35,738 nucleotides of DNA, from contig URQU01000018.1 of NCBI GenBank assembly GCA_900550055.1, positions 1 to 35,738 on the forward strand, given 5' to 3'. This document shows positions 8,550 to 18,959 of the stretch, one piece after another. How positions within the stretch are numbered: the first letter of the stretch is position 1; each line of letters opens with the position of its first letter. Below the pieces are notes generated by a model, which made no database searches, was not told where the DNA came from, and saw only the letters and a program-made list of their open reading frames with translations. The DNA is from an uncultured Coriobacteriaceae bacterium (GTDB taxonomy: Bacteria; Actinomycetota; Coriobacteriia; Coriobacteriales; Eggerthellaceae). Made by a program: the position numbers and the translations under genes.

Positions 8550-9396
8550 CGAAACCGTACACCCCTCGATCTTGGTCGCGCGTCAGGTTGCCGCGGTCGA
8601 GCGCGATAACGCGGCGACGCATGTTGTCCACCATCTCGCGGTCATGGGTTGCCACGACAACCGTGGTGCCGGTGCGGTTGATTCGCTCGAGCAGGTCCAT
8701 GATGCCGCGGGAGGTTTGCGGGTCAAGGTTGCCCGTAGGCTCGTCGCAGATAAGGATAGGAGGACGGTTCACGATGGCACGCGCGATGGACACGCGCTGC
8801 TGCTCGCCGCCGGAAAGCTGGTCGGGGCGCTTGTTGAGCTTGTCTTGCAGGCCGACCAGACGCAGAACCTCGGGGACCTGCGTTTTGATGACATGACGGG
8901 ACTTGCCGATTACCTCGAGCGCGAACGCGACGTTCTCGAACACCGTTTTGTTCGGAAGCAGCTTGAAATCCTGGAACACGCAGCCGATGTTGCGGCGCAG
9001 ATAAGGCACACGCCAGTTGCGCATGTTCGCAAGATCCTCATCGGCGATGTAGATATGGCCCTGCGTGGGCTTGACCTCGCGGATGAGCATGCGGATGAAG
9101 GTGGTTTTGCCGGAACCGGAATGACCGACCAAAAACACGAACTCGCCGGCGAAGATCTGCAGGGAGACGTCGTTGAGGGCGGGCTTGTTAGGCTGAGCCG
9201 GGTACACCTTGGTCACATGGTCGAACGTGATGACGGGCGTACCCGACTGTTGCGGGGTATCTTCGATCTCAAGCGTCGGAAGCGACGCGGACAGCTGCGA
9301 TGTCACCTGTCGCGGCGGCGCAGCATGGGCGCCTGCGCGCCTTTGCGGGCGCACGGGAGCCGCATGGCTCATATCGTTCGTCACAGTTTGCTCCAT
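8542..9396 (-). CDS. ftsE: cell division ATP-binding protein FtsE, with N-terminal extension
   Basis: The 284-residue ABC ATPase has Walker A GHSGSGKTT (91-99), the signature LSGGEQQ (194-200), Walker B ILICDEP (214-220) and switch His251. The DFKLLPNKTVFENVAFAL segment is FtsE-typical. FtsE proteins are usually about 220-230 residues; here about 53 residues rich in Ala, Pro, Arg and Gln precede the ABC fold. No good ribosome binding site precedes the ATG at 9396; a second in-frame ATG (residue 9) would shorten the tail only slightly. A possible -10 TAGAAT lies at 9426-9431, just upstream and inside the gap to the transketolase gene. The gene is co-oriented with ftsX, the S41 protease gene and rnr. 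Confidence 0.94.
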   Translation of the reverse strand: MEQTVTNDMSHAAPVRPQRRAGAHAAPPRQVTSQLSASLPTLEIEDTPQQSGTPVITFDHVTKVYPAQPNKPALNDVSLQIFAGEFVFLVGHSGSGKTTFIRMLIREVKPTQGHIYIADEDLANMRNWRVPYLRRNIGCVFQDFKLLPNKTVFENVAFALEVIGKSRHVIKTQVPEVLRLVGLQDKLNKRPDQLSGGEQQRVSIARAIVNRPPILICDEPTGNLDPQTSRGIMDLLERINRTGTTVVVATHDREMVDNMRRRVIALDRGNLTRDQDRGVYGFDV

Positions 9397-9440
9397 TCAT
9401 GTAGTGATGTACTGAGACGAAGACGATTCTATCAGATGCC

Positions 9441-10406
9441 CTACTTGAGCGTGAGGCTTTTCACAGCTTTGACAATCGCCTTGGAGTCCAGGCCGAAGTA
9501 CGCCATAAGCTCCTCGAACTCGCCGGATTTGCCGAAACGGTCGTCCATGCCCACGAAGCGCATGGGGACCGGGCACTCCTCGGCAAGGGCGCGCGACACG
9601 GCGGTGCCCAGGCCACCGTGGATGCTGTGCTCCTCGGCGACGACCACGCGACCGGTCTTGCGAGCGGACGCCACGATGGTGGCACGATCGAGGGGTTTGA
9701 CGGAGAAGGCGTCGATGACCTCGGCGGACACGCCCTCGGCGGCAAGCTCGTCAGCGGCAGCCAGGGCCTGCTCAACCTCTACGCCGCAGGCGACGATGGT
9801 GACATCGGAGCCTTCGCGCAGCGTGTAGGCGCGGCCGAGCTCGAGCTCGACGCCGTCGGCGTACACGGCCGGCACGCTGGCACGGCCCATGCGCACATAC
9901 ACCGGGCCCGGCGTTTCGGCGGCCAAGCGGATGGCGGCGACGGCGGCCGCGTAGTCTGCCGGCACGAGCACGCGCATGTGCGGAAGACCTGCCATAAGCG
10001 AGATATCCTCGAGCATCTGGTGGCTGCCGCCGTCAGGACCCACGGACACGCCGGCGTGCGTAGGGGCGATCTTGACGTTCAGGTCGGAATAGCACACGGT
10101 GTTGCGGATCTGGTCATAGGCGCGACCGGTGCCGAACACGGCGAAGCTGCCGGTGAACGCAATGTTGCCGGTGGTCGCGAGACCTGCCGCCACATCGATC
10201 ATGTTCTGCTCGGCGATGCCGCAGTTGAACAGACGGTCGGCGTAGCCGGCCTTCGCGAACTTGGCCGTGGTGGTGGAGCCGGTCAGGTCGGCATCGACGG
10301 CAACGACGGGCACGCCTTCGCCGGCGAGCTCCGCCAGCGTGACGCCGTAAGCCGCGCGCGTGGCGCGCTTGACCTGGGACTGTTCTGCATTTGCAAGCGT
10401 AACCAT
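9441..10406 (-). CDS. tkt: transketolase, C-terminal subunit (pyrimidine-binding half)
   Basis: The 321-residue protein corresponds to the pyrimidine-binding and C-terminal domains of transketolase. Glu66 in NCGIAEQNM is the conserved glutamate that activates thiamine diphosphate. The APTHAGVSVGPDGGSHQ segment and the LVPADYAA region are transketolase-typical. The N-terminal half is a separate gene 3 bases upstream, so the active enzyme must be a complex of both products. It has a strong ribosome binding site (AAGGAGGC) inside the end of the upstream gene. The pair moves two-carbon units between pentose-phosphate and glycolytic sugars. The length and split architecture match two-gene transketolases. 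A DXS or pyruvate dehydrogenase beta subunit is less likely. Confidence 0.92.
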   Translation of the reverse strand: MVTLANAEQSQVKRATRAAYGVTLAELAGEGVPVVAVDADLTGSTTTAKFAKAGYADRLFNCGIAEQNMIDVAAGLATTGNIAFTGSFAVFGTGRAYDQIRNTVCYSDLNVKIAPTHAGVSVGPDGGSHQMLEDISLMAGLPHMRVLVPADYAAAVAAIRLAAETPGPVYVRMGRASVPAVYADGVELELGRAYTLREGSDVTIVACGVEVEQALAAADELAAEGVSAEVIDAFSVKPLDRATIVASARKTGRVVVAEEHSIHGGLGTAVSRALAEECPVPMRFVGMDDRFGKSGEFEELMAYFGLDSKAIVKAVKSLTLK

Positions 10407-10409
10407 CGT

Positions 10410-11237
10410 TTATGCCTCCTTACGTGCGGCCTCGAGCTCGGCTACCGCCTGCTCGGTCTGCTCGGCGTTGGGCGCCTTGCCGTGCCAACCGGCCTGGTTT
10501 TCCATGAACGACACGCCGCGGCCCTTGATGGTGTTGGCCACGAGAACATGCGGGCGGCCATCGGCGGCGCGCTTGGCGGCGTTGAGAGCCTTGATGAGCG
10601 CATCGATATCGTGGCCGTCCACCTGGCTGGCCTCCCAGCCGAAAGCGGAGAACTTGGCGCACATGTCGCCGGGGTCGCACACGTCGGCGGTGTCGCCGTC
10701 GATCTGCAGATGGTTGCGGTCGACGATGGCGACGAGGTTGTCCAGGTTCTCATGGGCGGCCCACATGGCGGCCTCCCAAACCTGGCCCTCCTCGCACTCG
10801 CCGTCGCCGAGCAGGCAGAATACGCGCTGGGGCTTGCCCGTCAGCTTCAGGCCGGCGGCCATGCCGGCGGCGATGGACAGGCCCTGGCCGAGAGAGCCGG
10901 TGGAAACCTCGACACCCGGGCACAGGTTGCAGTCGGGATGGCCCTGCAGGCGCGTGCCCAGCTTGCGCAGCGTCTTGAGCTCCTCGCGCGGGAAGTAACC
11001 GGCATGCGCGAGCGCCGCGTACAGCGCGGGCGCCGCATGGCCCTTCGCCAGGACGAACCGGTCGCGGTCCTCCCACTTCGGCTGCTCCGGATCATGGTCC
11101 ATCACGCCGCCGAAATACAGCGCGGTGAGGATGTCGGTGCACGAAAGCGAGCCGCCGGGATGTCCGCTTCCCGCCTCGGCGATCATGCGCACGATGTCGA
11201 TGCGCATATCGCATGCCCGCTGCTCAAGCTCGGTCAT
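10410..11237 (-). CDS. tkt: transketolase, N-terminal subunit (ThDP pyrophosphate-binding half)
   Basis: The 275-residue protein covers the ThDP pyrophosphate-binding domain. His26 in GSGHPGG, GHAAPALY (66-73), the metal/ThDP motif beginning GDG at 144-146 and ending near Asn175, and the STGSLGQGL segment are all present. I chose the ATG at 11237 because an AAAGGA ribosome binding site lies at the right distance; the frame is open for 37 more codons upstream but that part is not conserved-looking. It ends with TAA and is followed after 3 bases by the C-terminal half. A 159-base gap separates it from prfB. Confidence 0.92.
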   Translation of the reverse strand: MTELEQRACDMRIDIVRMIAEAGSGHPGGSLSCTDILTALYFGGVMDHDPEQPKWEDRDRFVLAKGHAAPALYAALAHAGYFPREELKTLRKLGTRLQGHPDCNLCPGVEVSTGSLGQGLSIAAGMAAGLKLTGKPQRVFCLLGDGECEEGQVWEAAMWAAHENLDNLVAIVDRNHLQIDGDTADVCDPGDMCAKFSAFGWEASQVDGHDIDALIKALNAAKRAADGRPHVLVANTIKGRGVSFMENQAGWHGKAPNAEQTEQAVAELEAARKEA

Positions 11238-11396
11238 TGCTTGTCCTTTCGTCGTTTTGACGCTTTCACTATCAACAGGGAACGCGGTTTCCCGCATCCC
11301 GCTATCGCTATACCATGGCCTGCCCCGCAAGCGCCGCGGCACCGGCAAGAGGTTCGCGCCCGAAGCCGCATCGCAGGCATGCGAGCGCCTGGAAGG

Positions 11397-12497
11397 CTAT
11401 TCCTGCGACACACGCCACTTGTGGTAGCCCACCACGAACTGGTCGATGTCGCCGTCGAGCACCGCGTCCACGTTGCCCGTTTCCACTCCGCTGCGCACAT
11501 CCTTGACCAGCTGATACGGGAACAGCACATAGTTGCGGATCTGGCTGCCGAAGCTGTTCTCCATGCGCTCGCCCCGCAGCTCGTCGATCTGGTCGCGGCG
11601 TTTCTGCTGCTCGATCTCGTAGAGCTTGGATTTCAGCACGCGGATGGCGGCATCCTTGTTCTGCAGCTGCGACTTCTCGTTTTGGCACGTGACCACGATG
11701 CCCGTGGGCATGTGCGTCAAGCGCACGGCCGAGTCGGTGGTGTTGACGCATTGGCCGCCCGGTCCGCTGGAACGGTACACGTCCACGCGAACGTCGTTCA
11801 TATCGAGGTTGACCTCGATATCGTCGGGGAGCACGGGAAGCACCTCGACGGCGGCGAAGGTGGTGTGACGGCGCTGCTTGACGTCGGTGGGGCTGATGCG
11901 CACCAGTCGGTGCACGCCGTTCTCGCTGCGCAGCATGCCGTAGGCCAAACGCCCCTCGATCTGCAGGGTTGCCTTGTTCAGGCCGACGGCCTCCGCTCCG
12001 GGGACCAGGTCGAGGACCTTGACCTTCCAGCCCTTCGAGTCCGCATAGCGGCTGTACATGTTGTACAGCATCTCTGTCCAGTCCTGAGCTTCCAAGCCGC
12101 CTTGGCCGGGGCTGACGGTGAGGATGCAGTCGCCATCGTCGAAGCGCCCGGAGAACCAGCTTTCCACCTCAAGGGCATCGAGCTTGCCGTCGAGCGCTTC
12201 CAGGGTTTGCTGCACCTCTTCGGCAAACAGAGGATCCTCCCCTGCCAGCTCATGAGCGGCGCGAGCGTCATCGAGCAACGAGACTGCAGCGTTGTACGCA
12301 TCGATGGTGTCGCGCAGGGAGCTTGCCTGCTTCGACACGGTTTGCGCACGCTGCGCATCGTCCCAAAAACCCGGCTGCGCGATCTGCGCATCGAGCGCCG
12401 TGAGCTGCGCGGTCTTGTTATCGATGTGCAGGAACCCGTGCGCATCGGAGACGCGCTGGGCAACCTGCTCGATATCTTTCAGTTCTTTATCTGCCAT
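11397..12497 (-). CDS. prfB: peptide chain release factor 2, with SPT in place of the SPF discriminator
   Basis: The 366-residue protein is a class I release factor. The GGQ hydrolysis motif lies at 247-249 (SGPGGQCVN), and the RF2-type helical domain 1 (GFLHIDNK, PGFWDD, SPGQGGLEAQDW) is intact. The domain 2 recognition loop reads RISPTDVKQRRHTTF: the tripeptide at 202-204 is Ser-Pro-Thr, where RF2 normally has Ser-Pro-Phe and RF1 has Pro-Ala-Thr. The gene is a single continuous frame: there is no in-frame TGA and no +1 shift site near codon 25, so the usual autoregulatory frameshift is absent. It ends with TAG. A two-codon ATG-GAA-TAA frame ends 2 bases before the ATG. It is 93 bases downstream of secA with a terminator between, so it should have its own promoter. 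RF1 is excluded by the overall sequence. Confidence 0.93.
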   Translation of the reverse strand: MADKELKDIEQVAQRVSDAHGFLHIDNKTAQLTALDAQIAQPGFWDDAQRAQTVSKQASSLRDTIDAYNAAVSLLDDARAAHELAGEDPLFAEEVQQTLEALDGKLDALEVESWFSGRFDDGDCILTVSPGQGGLEAQDWTEMLYNMYSRYADSKGWKVKVLDLVPGAEAVGLNKATLQIEGRLAYGMLRSENGVHRLVRISPTDVKQRRHTTFAAVEVLPVLPDDIEVNLDMNDVRVDVYRSSGPGGQCVNTTDSAVRLTHMPTGIVVTCQNEKSQLQNKDAAIRVLKSKLYEIEQQKRRDQIDELRGERMENSFGSQIRNYVLFPYQLVKDVRSGVETGNVDAVLDGDIDQFVVGYHKWRVSQE

Positions 12498-12517
12498 AGT
12501 TATTCCATACTACCAGC

Positions 12518-12547
12518 AAAACGCCCCGCGCTTGCGTGCGGGGCGTT
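12518..12547 (-). terminator. intrinsic terminator between secA and prfB
   Basis: A perfect 10-bp stem (AACGCCCCGC / GCGGGGCGTT, 8-base loop, 12520-12547) is followed on the minus strand by TTTT then GC. It lies 43 bases past the secA stop and 20 bases upstream of the prfB start, so it separates the two genes transcriptionally. Confidence 0.8.
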
Positions 12548-12590
12548 GGAGTGCATAGTTTCTTCGCGCCTTCGCAGACGCCGCTTCAGC

Positions 12591-15401
<2,811 letters not shown>

Positions 15402-15420
15402 ATGAGCGCCATTCCTTTCA

Positions 15421-15443
15421 GCGCCGGCCCTGTATGCCGGCGC
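15421..15443 (-). promoter_or_regulatory. hairpin in the secA leader next to the ribosome binding site
   Basis: GCGCCGGC and GCCGGCGC form a perfect 8-bp GC-only stem with a 7-base loop. On the minus strand the hairpin ends 19 bases before the secA ATG, with the AAAGGA ribosome binding site directly downstream of the stem. There is no T-run, so it is not a standard terminator. It may shape translation initiation or protect the 5' end. A weak -10-like TATGCT lies upstream near 15469-15474. Confidence 0.4.
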
Positions 15444-15627
15444 GGGTTAGTTTAATCAGTGAAACTGTAGCATATCCTCGATTCAGCTAGGTTCCATTAG
15501 CCGACTTGCACAGCTTCTTCGCAGCGCCGCGCAGCTTTTCGCAGGGGTTTGCCCTCGTAGGACCCCGCTGTGCGCGGCGCACGTTGCCCGAACGCGCCCT
15601 GAAACGAGACCGCCCGCATCGAGCGCC

Positions 15628-15656
15628 GCAAGGGCACCCCCCTCGCACGCCCTTGC
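15628..15656 (-). terminator. possible terminator hairpin after the SARP-like regulator gene
   Basis: GCAAGGGC and GCCCTTGC form an 8-bp stem with a 13-base loop, 13 bases past the stop of the 840-residue regulator gene. No T-run follows on the minus strand, so it may stabilise a 3' end or assist Rho rather than terminate by itself. Confidence 0.35.
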
Positions 15657-15668
15657 AACGCCCCTGCC

Positions 15669-18191
15669 CTACACCCGCTCCTCGACCTCGATGATGGACC
15701 GGTACAGGCGCATGGTCTCGGCCGAAGGATCGATTCCCAGGTCATCGGCCAGATACCGGCGGCAGGCGAAATAAGTTTGCAGCGCGGCGGTTCGCTGCAG
15801 CGAGGCGATCTGGGCACGCATGAGCGCCACGTACACGTCCTCGCGCGAATCATCGCGGGAAAGCGCCGCGCGGGCGAACCACAGGCCCTCCCGCGGATCG
15901 CCCTCGTCAAGGAGCTTCCCCGAAGCGGCGACCAGGGCGTCTACCAGGCGGTTCTTGCAATCCGCTCGAAGCCCGTCGATGACATCGCAGCCATCATCGC
16001 CCGGCAGGAGCTCATCGGCGAACGAATCCTCGACGCGCGCGAACAGGTGCCCCCATCCGCCGCGGCCCGGGCGGTTGAACAGAAGCGCCCGGCACACCTC
16101 CTCAAGCTCGAGGACGTCGCTTGCCAGCAGGCGGGCTTCTATGCATACGCCGTTTTGGTGCCTGATAAGGTACGGGCAATCGCCGTCGGGCGTTGACAGC
16201 GCCGAGCGCAGCTGCGACCAGGTGGCGTAGAAGTTCTTTCGCCGGCACGACGGGCTGGACTCGGGCCACAGCTGCGCGGCAAGGCGGTCGCGGGACACGT
16301 CGCGCCCGCGGTTGAGCACGAGAAGGGCGAGCAGCGAGCGAACCTTCTGGCGGGATAGGTGCCCCGATTCCACCGTCGCATCTCCCACCTTCACCTCCAG
16401 GCGACCGAACAGGTTGACGGTAAGACGCGGCGGGGTCGGCGCCGCAGGCGGCGGCGTGCCCCACGCCACCCGCCGAAACGCATCGGGGTGCGTGCTCTCG
16501 AACGACGCGCGTGAGCGCAGCTTGCGTGCGTGGGCGCGTTCGCACTCCATGCGCTGCACGGACAAGGCCCGCTCAAGCCGGTTCGCCGCCATAGCGCAAC
16601 GAGGGTCCAAGCCCGGCATATCCAAGTACCCGCGCTCCAAAACCCGCGAGAACGCGCATGCGGCAAGGCCCTGGGCAAGCGTGAGCGACCCTGTTGCGGC
16701 GAACGCCCGGGATACGTCTCGGGCAACCGCGGCGGCCAAGCGCTCGCAAAGCTGCGCGGGCAGCAGCCCCTCGGAGACGCCCGCGCCATCGAGCAGCTTC
16801 GCGGCACATAGCAGCGCGCCCTCCGGCAGCTCCGCTTCCTCGAACGCTTGAAGCCATGCCTGCACGGGAAGGACGTCCTCATCGACCGACGGATCGACGG
16901 TGCAGGCCATGGCATGCAGATGCGCGAGCGGGCCATCGCCGAGCGCGTGTATGGCCGCCACGCACGCGGCCGCGGCATCCCCTGCCGAACCGGAGAGCTG
17001 CACGAGCTGAGCCACCGCCTGCTGCGCAGGGTCGGCGCCGCAAGCGAGCGCTCGACGCGCCGCAAGGCATCCCGCCACGTTCTCCCCCAGCAGCGCGCAA
17101 CGCACCGCCTCCTCGATATGCTGCCCGGCATCGAGCTGACGGGAATCCAAGCTTGCATACAGCGTGCGCGCGGCAAGAAGGCACGCCGCATCCCGAAGTC
17201 GGCGGTTTTGCGCGGCAAGCCACGTGCAACGCACGTGAGCCGACGCCAGGCAGCGCATGACCTCGCAGGCCCGGGCACAACGCCCGGCATCCATAAGCGT
17301 CTCGGCCAAACGAAGGATGAACGCGCCCGCATCCTCGTGAGCAGCGCCCAGATGAGCCAGCCTGTCCGAAAACGCCTGAGCGATCTGGGGCACGCCGAAC
17401 GGGGACGCGCAAAACGCGCCGCGCACGCGGTCGACGCCCACATACACGTAGTTTCGCTCCAAAAGCCGTGCCACCTCGTCGTCGATGCGGACGATGCGCC
17501 GGGCATCGGCAAGGCTCCCCGAGCCCAGGCACAGCAAGGCGAACACCGCCGCCATCACATCGGCGGGCAGCTCCTCGGACGCGGCGAGCTCCAAAAAGGC
17601 AGGCGAATCCGCCTCGCCCCAGGCAAGCGCCGCCACACGCCGACAGCGCGCGACATCGTGCGCGGGGGTTTCGGCGATATCGGAGGGAAGGCGTGCGAAA
17701 TCCACCTCCTCGTCGCTGAGCAGCAGATCGCCCGCGCCTATGAGCATGCGGTCGATCTGATCGGCGAACACATCGGAGGCCGGGGTACAGGTGATAAGCA
17801 CCTCGCATCCTCGTTCGAGCAAGTCATCGAGAACAGCGCCGAACAGCTCGGCGCGCAGGGAATCAAGCGGAGGCACATCCTCGAACACGGCGAGAAAAGG
17901 CTCGCCGTCGACCTCGACGAGGCCCTCGACGATGCCGCGCGCATCGAGGTCCCGCAAAAAGCAAGGACTTGCGCAGTCGACCCAGAACACGTGGTCGAAG
18001 GCGAAGACCGTTTCCGCATATTCAAGGGCAAGGGTGCTTTTCCCGAAACCGGCCGGAGCCACCATGAACCGCGCGACGTTGCGTTCCCGCAGCAGCTTGG
18101 CCACCAAAGCCGGGCGCGGATACGCGCGCAAAGAAGAGAATCGAGACGGTCGATTTCCGCGACACGCCGATTGAGCCAAAAAGGACAGCAT
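15669..18191 (-). CDS. large transcriptional regulator: N-terminal P-loop ATPase and C-terminal SARP-type winged helix plus BTAD
   Basis: The 840-residue protein has an N-terminal STAND/MalT-like P-loop domain: Walker A APAGFGKST (45-53) and a Walker B-like stretch AVFEDV (101-106). A long, Ala/Cys/Arg-rich helical middle region (about 250-560) looks like TPR-type repeats. The C-terminus from about residue 589 (LTVNLFGRLEV) is an OmpR-like winged helix (SRQKVRSLLALLVLNRGRDVSRDRLAAQLWP), followed by a bacterial transcriptional activation domain ending in YFACRRYLADDLGIDPSAETMRLYRSI. This is the AfsR/SARP arrangement with the ATPase placed first. The ligand and target genes are unknown; neighbours are housekeeping genes, so the targets may lie elsewhere or be itself. 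AGGGGG lies 8 bases before the ATG. It ends with TAG. Confidence 0.8.
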   Translation of the reverse strand: MLSFLAQSACRGNRPSRFSSLRAYPRPALVAKLLRERNVARFMVAPAGFGKSTLALEYAETVFAFDHVFWVDCASPCFLRDLDARGIVEGLVEVDGEPFLAVFEDVPPLDSLRAELFGAVLDDLLERGCEVLITCTPASDVFADQIDRMLIGAGDLLLSDEEVDFARLPSDIAETPAHDVARCRRVAALAWGEADSPAFLELAASEELPADVMAAVFALLCLGSGSLADARRIVRIDDEVARLLERNYVYVGVDRVRGAFCASPFGVPQIAQAFSDRLAHLGAAHEDAGAFILRLAETLMDAGRCARACEVMRCLASAHVRCTWLAAQNRRLRDAACLLAARTLYASLDSRQLDAGQHIEEAVRCALLGENVAGCLAARRALACGADPAQQAVAQLVQLSGSAGDAAAACVAAIHALGDGPLAHLHAMACTVDPSVDEDVLPVQAWLQAFEEAELPEGALLCAAKLLDGAGVSEGLLPAQLCERLAAAVARDVSRAFAATGSLTLAQGLAACAFSRVLERGYLDMPGLDPRCAMAANRLERALSVQRMECERAHARKLRSRASFESTHPDAFRRVAWGTPPPAAPTPPRLTVNLFGRLEVKVGDATVESGHLSRQKVRSLLALLVLNRGRDVSRDRLAAQLWPESSPSCRRKNFYATWSQLRSALSTPDGDCPYLIRHQNGVCIEARLLASDVLELEEVCRALLFNRPGRGGWGHLFARVEDSFADELLPGDDGCDVIDGLRADCKNRLVDALVAASGKLLDEGDPREGLWFARAALSRDDSREDVYVALMRAQIASLQRTAALQTYFACRRYLADDLGIDPSAETMRLYRSIIEVEERV

Positions 18192-18242
18192 CCTTCAAAC
18201 CCCCTAGGTAACGGGATCGGATGCTTGGCCTGCAATGACGTC

Positions 18243-18271
18243 ACCATACCGCAAGATATTGATGTAAGCAA
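18243..18271 (-). promoter_or_regulatory. candidate promoter for the SARP-like regulator gene
   Basis: On the minus strand TTGCTT (18266-18271) and TATGGT (18243-18248) are separated by 17 bases, a plausible sigma-70-type pair that predicts a leader of about 45 bases. The surrounding stretch 18240-18360 is clearly more AT-rich than the rest of the window. A second -10-like TATTAT lies further upstream. Otherwise the 282-base gap 18192-18473 holds only the rsfS terminator-like hairpin. Confidence 0.45.
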
Positions 18272-18393
18272 GCAATGAGAATTCGATAATACAAGGTGAA
18301 CTGGTATTTTTTCTCACGCTAGAGGTATTGCCCAACTACATGTTGTGTCTATATCGCAGCCTCGCACAATAGCTTCGGGACCTGGATGCAACA

Positions 18394-18424
18394 ATGCCCG
18401 CATACCTTGAAGGCATGCGGGCAT
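18394..18424 (-). terminator. probable terminator after rsfS
   Basis: ATGCCCGCAT and ATGCGGGCAT form a perfect 10-bp stem, and the loop contains CCTT-G-AAGG, which could extend the helix. On the minus strand it is followed by TGTTG, a poor T-tract. It lies 50 bases past the rsfS stop, where the obg-proBA-nadD-rsfS transcript would end. Confidence 0.5.
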
Positions 18425-18473
18425 CTGCAAACGGCGCAGGTGGCGCCTTAAGCGGCCGAAAGCGGCAAACGCG

Positions 18474-18959
18474 CTACGCTTCGCGACCGATCAGCTTGGC
18501 GATGCGCTCGGAGTAGGTCAGGTCGGTCAAGCCGGCTTCCCCCTCAAGATCGACCAGGGGCGCGTCGTTCCACAGAGACTCAAGGCGATAGTAATCGCGC
18601 GTTTCGGGCTGGAACACGTGCACGATGAAGCTGCCGTAGTCCAAAAGCGACCACGTGCCATCGGCCGTGCCCTCGATATGATAAGGCTTCGCGCCGCCGC
18701 GAAGACGGCACTGCTCCTCGATCTCGTCGACGACGGCATCTACCTGACGGTTGTTCGACGCCGTGCAGATGACGAAATACTCCGTGACGCCGATCAAGTC
18801 GCCGACCTGCTGCACCATGATGTCGGTGGCCTTCTTCTCGTTAGCGGCCTGCGCAGCGATGATGGCGCACTCGCGCGGGCTGAGAAGGTCGGGCTTCTGA
18901 CGTCCGTACATGTCCACGCCCTGGTTGATAGGGGCGTTGTTGTCCACTACCTCGTTCAC
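18474..18959 (-). CDS. rsfS: ribosome silencing factor RsfS
   Basis: The protein (161 residues with the chosen start) has the RsfS/Iojap core from about residue 38: NEKKATDIMVQQV, TEYFVICTASNNRQVDAVVDEIEE and the hallmark GTWSLLDYGSFIVHVF. RsfS binds ribosomal protein L14 on the 50S subunit and blocks joining with the 30S subunit in starvation. I chose the GTG at 18959 because it overlaps the upstream stop (GTGA) and has AAAGGAAG at the right distance; an internal ATG at 18911 is an alternative that gives 145 residues, closer to the family's usual length. The nadD-rsfS neighbourhood is widely conserved. It ends with TAG. Confidence 0.93.
   Translation of the reverse strand: MNEVVDNNAPINQGVDMYGRQKPDLLSPRECAIIAAQAANEKKATDIMVQQVGDLIGVTEYFVICTASNNRQVDAVVDEIEEQCRLRGGAKPYHIEGTADGTWSLLDYGSFIVHVFQPETRDYYRLESLWNDAPLVDLEGEAGLTDLTYSERIAKLIGREA

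Noticed and set aside
12400..12497. A programmed +1 frameshift in prfB.
   Set aside because: The frame is continuous from the ATG, with no in-frame TGA and no CTT-TGA slippery site near codon 25; the codons there read GFLHID.
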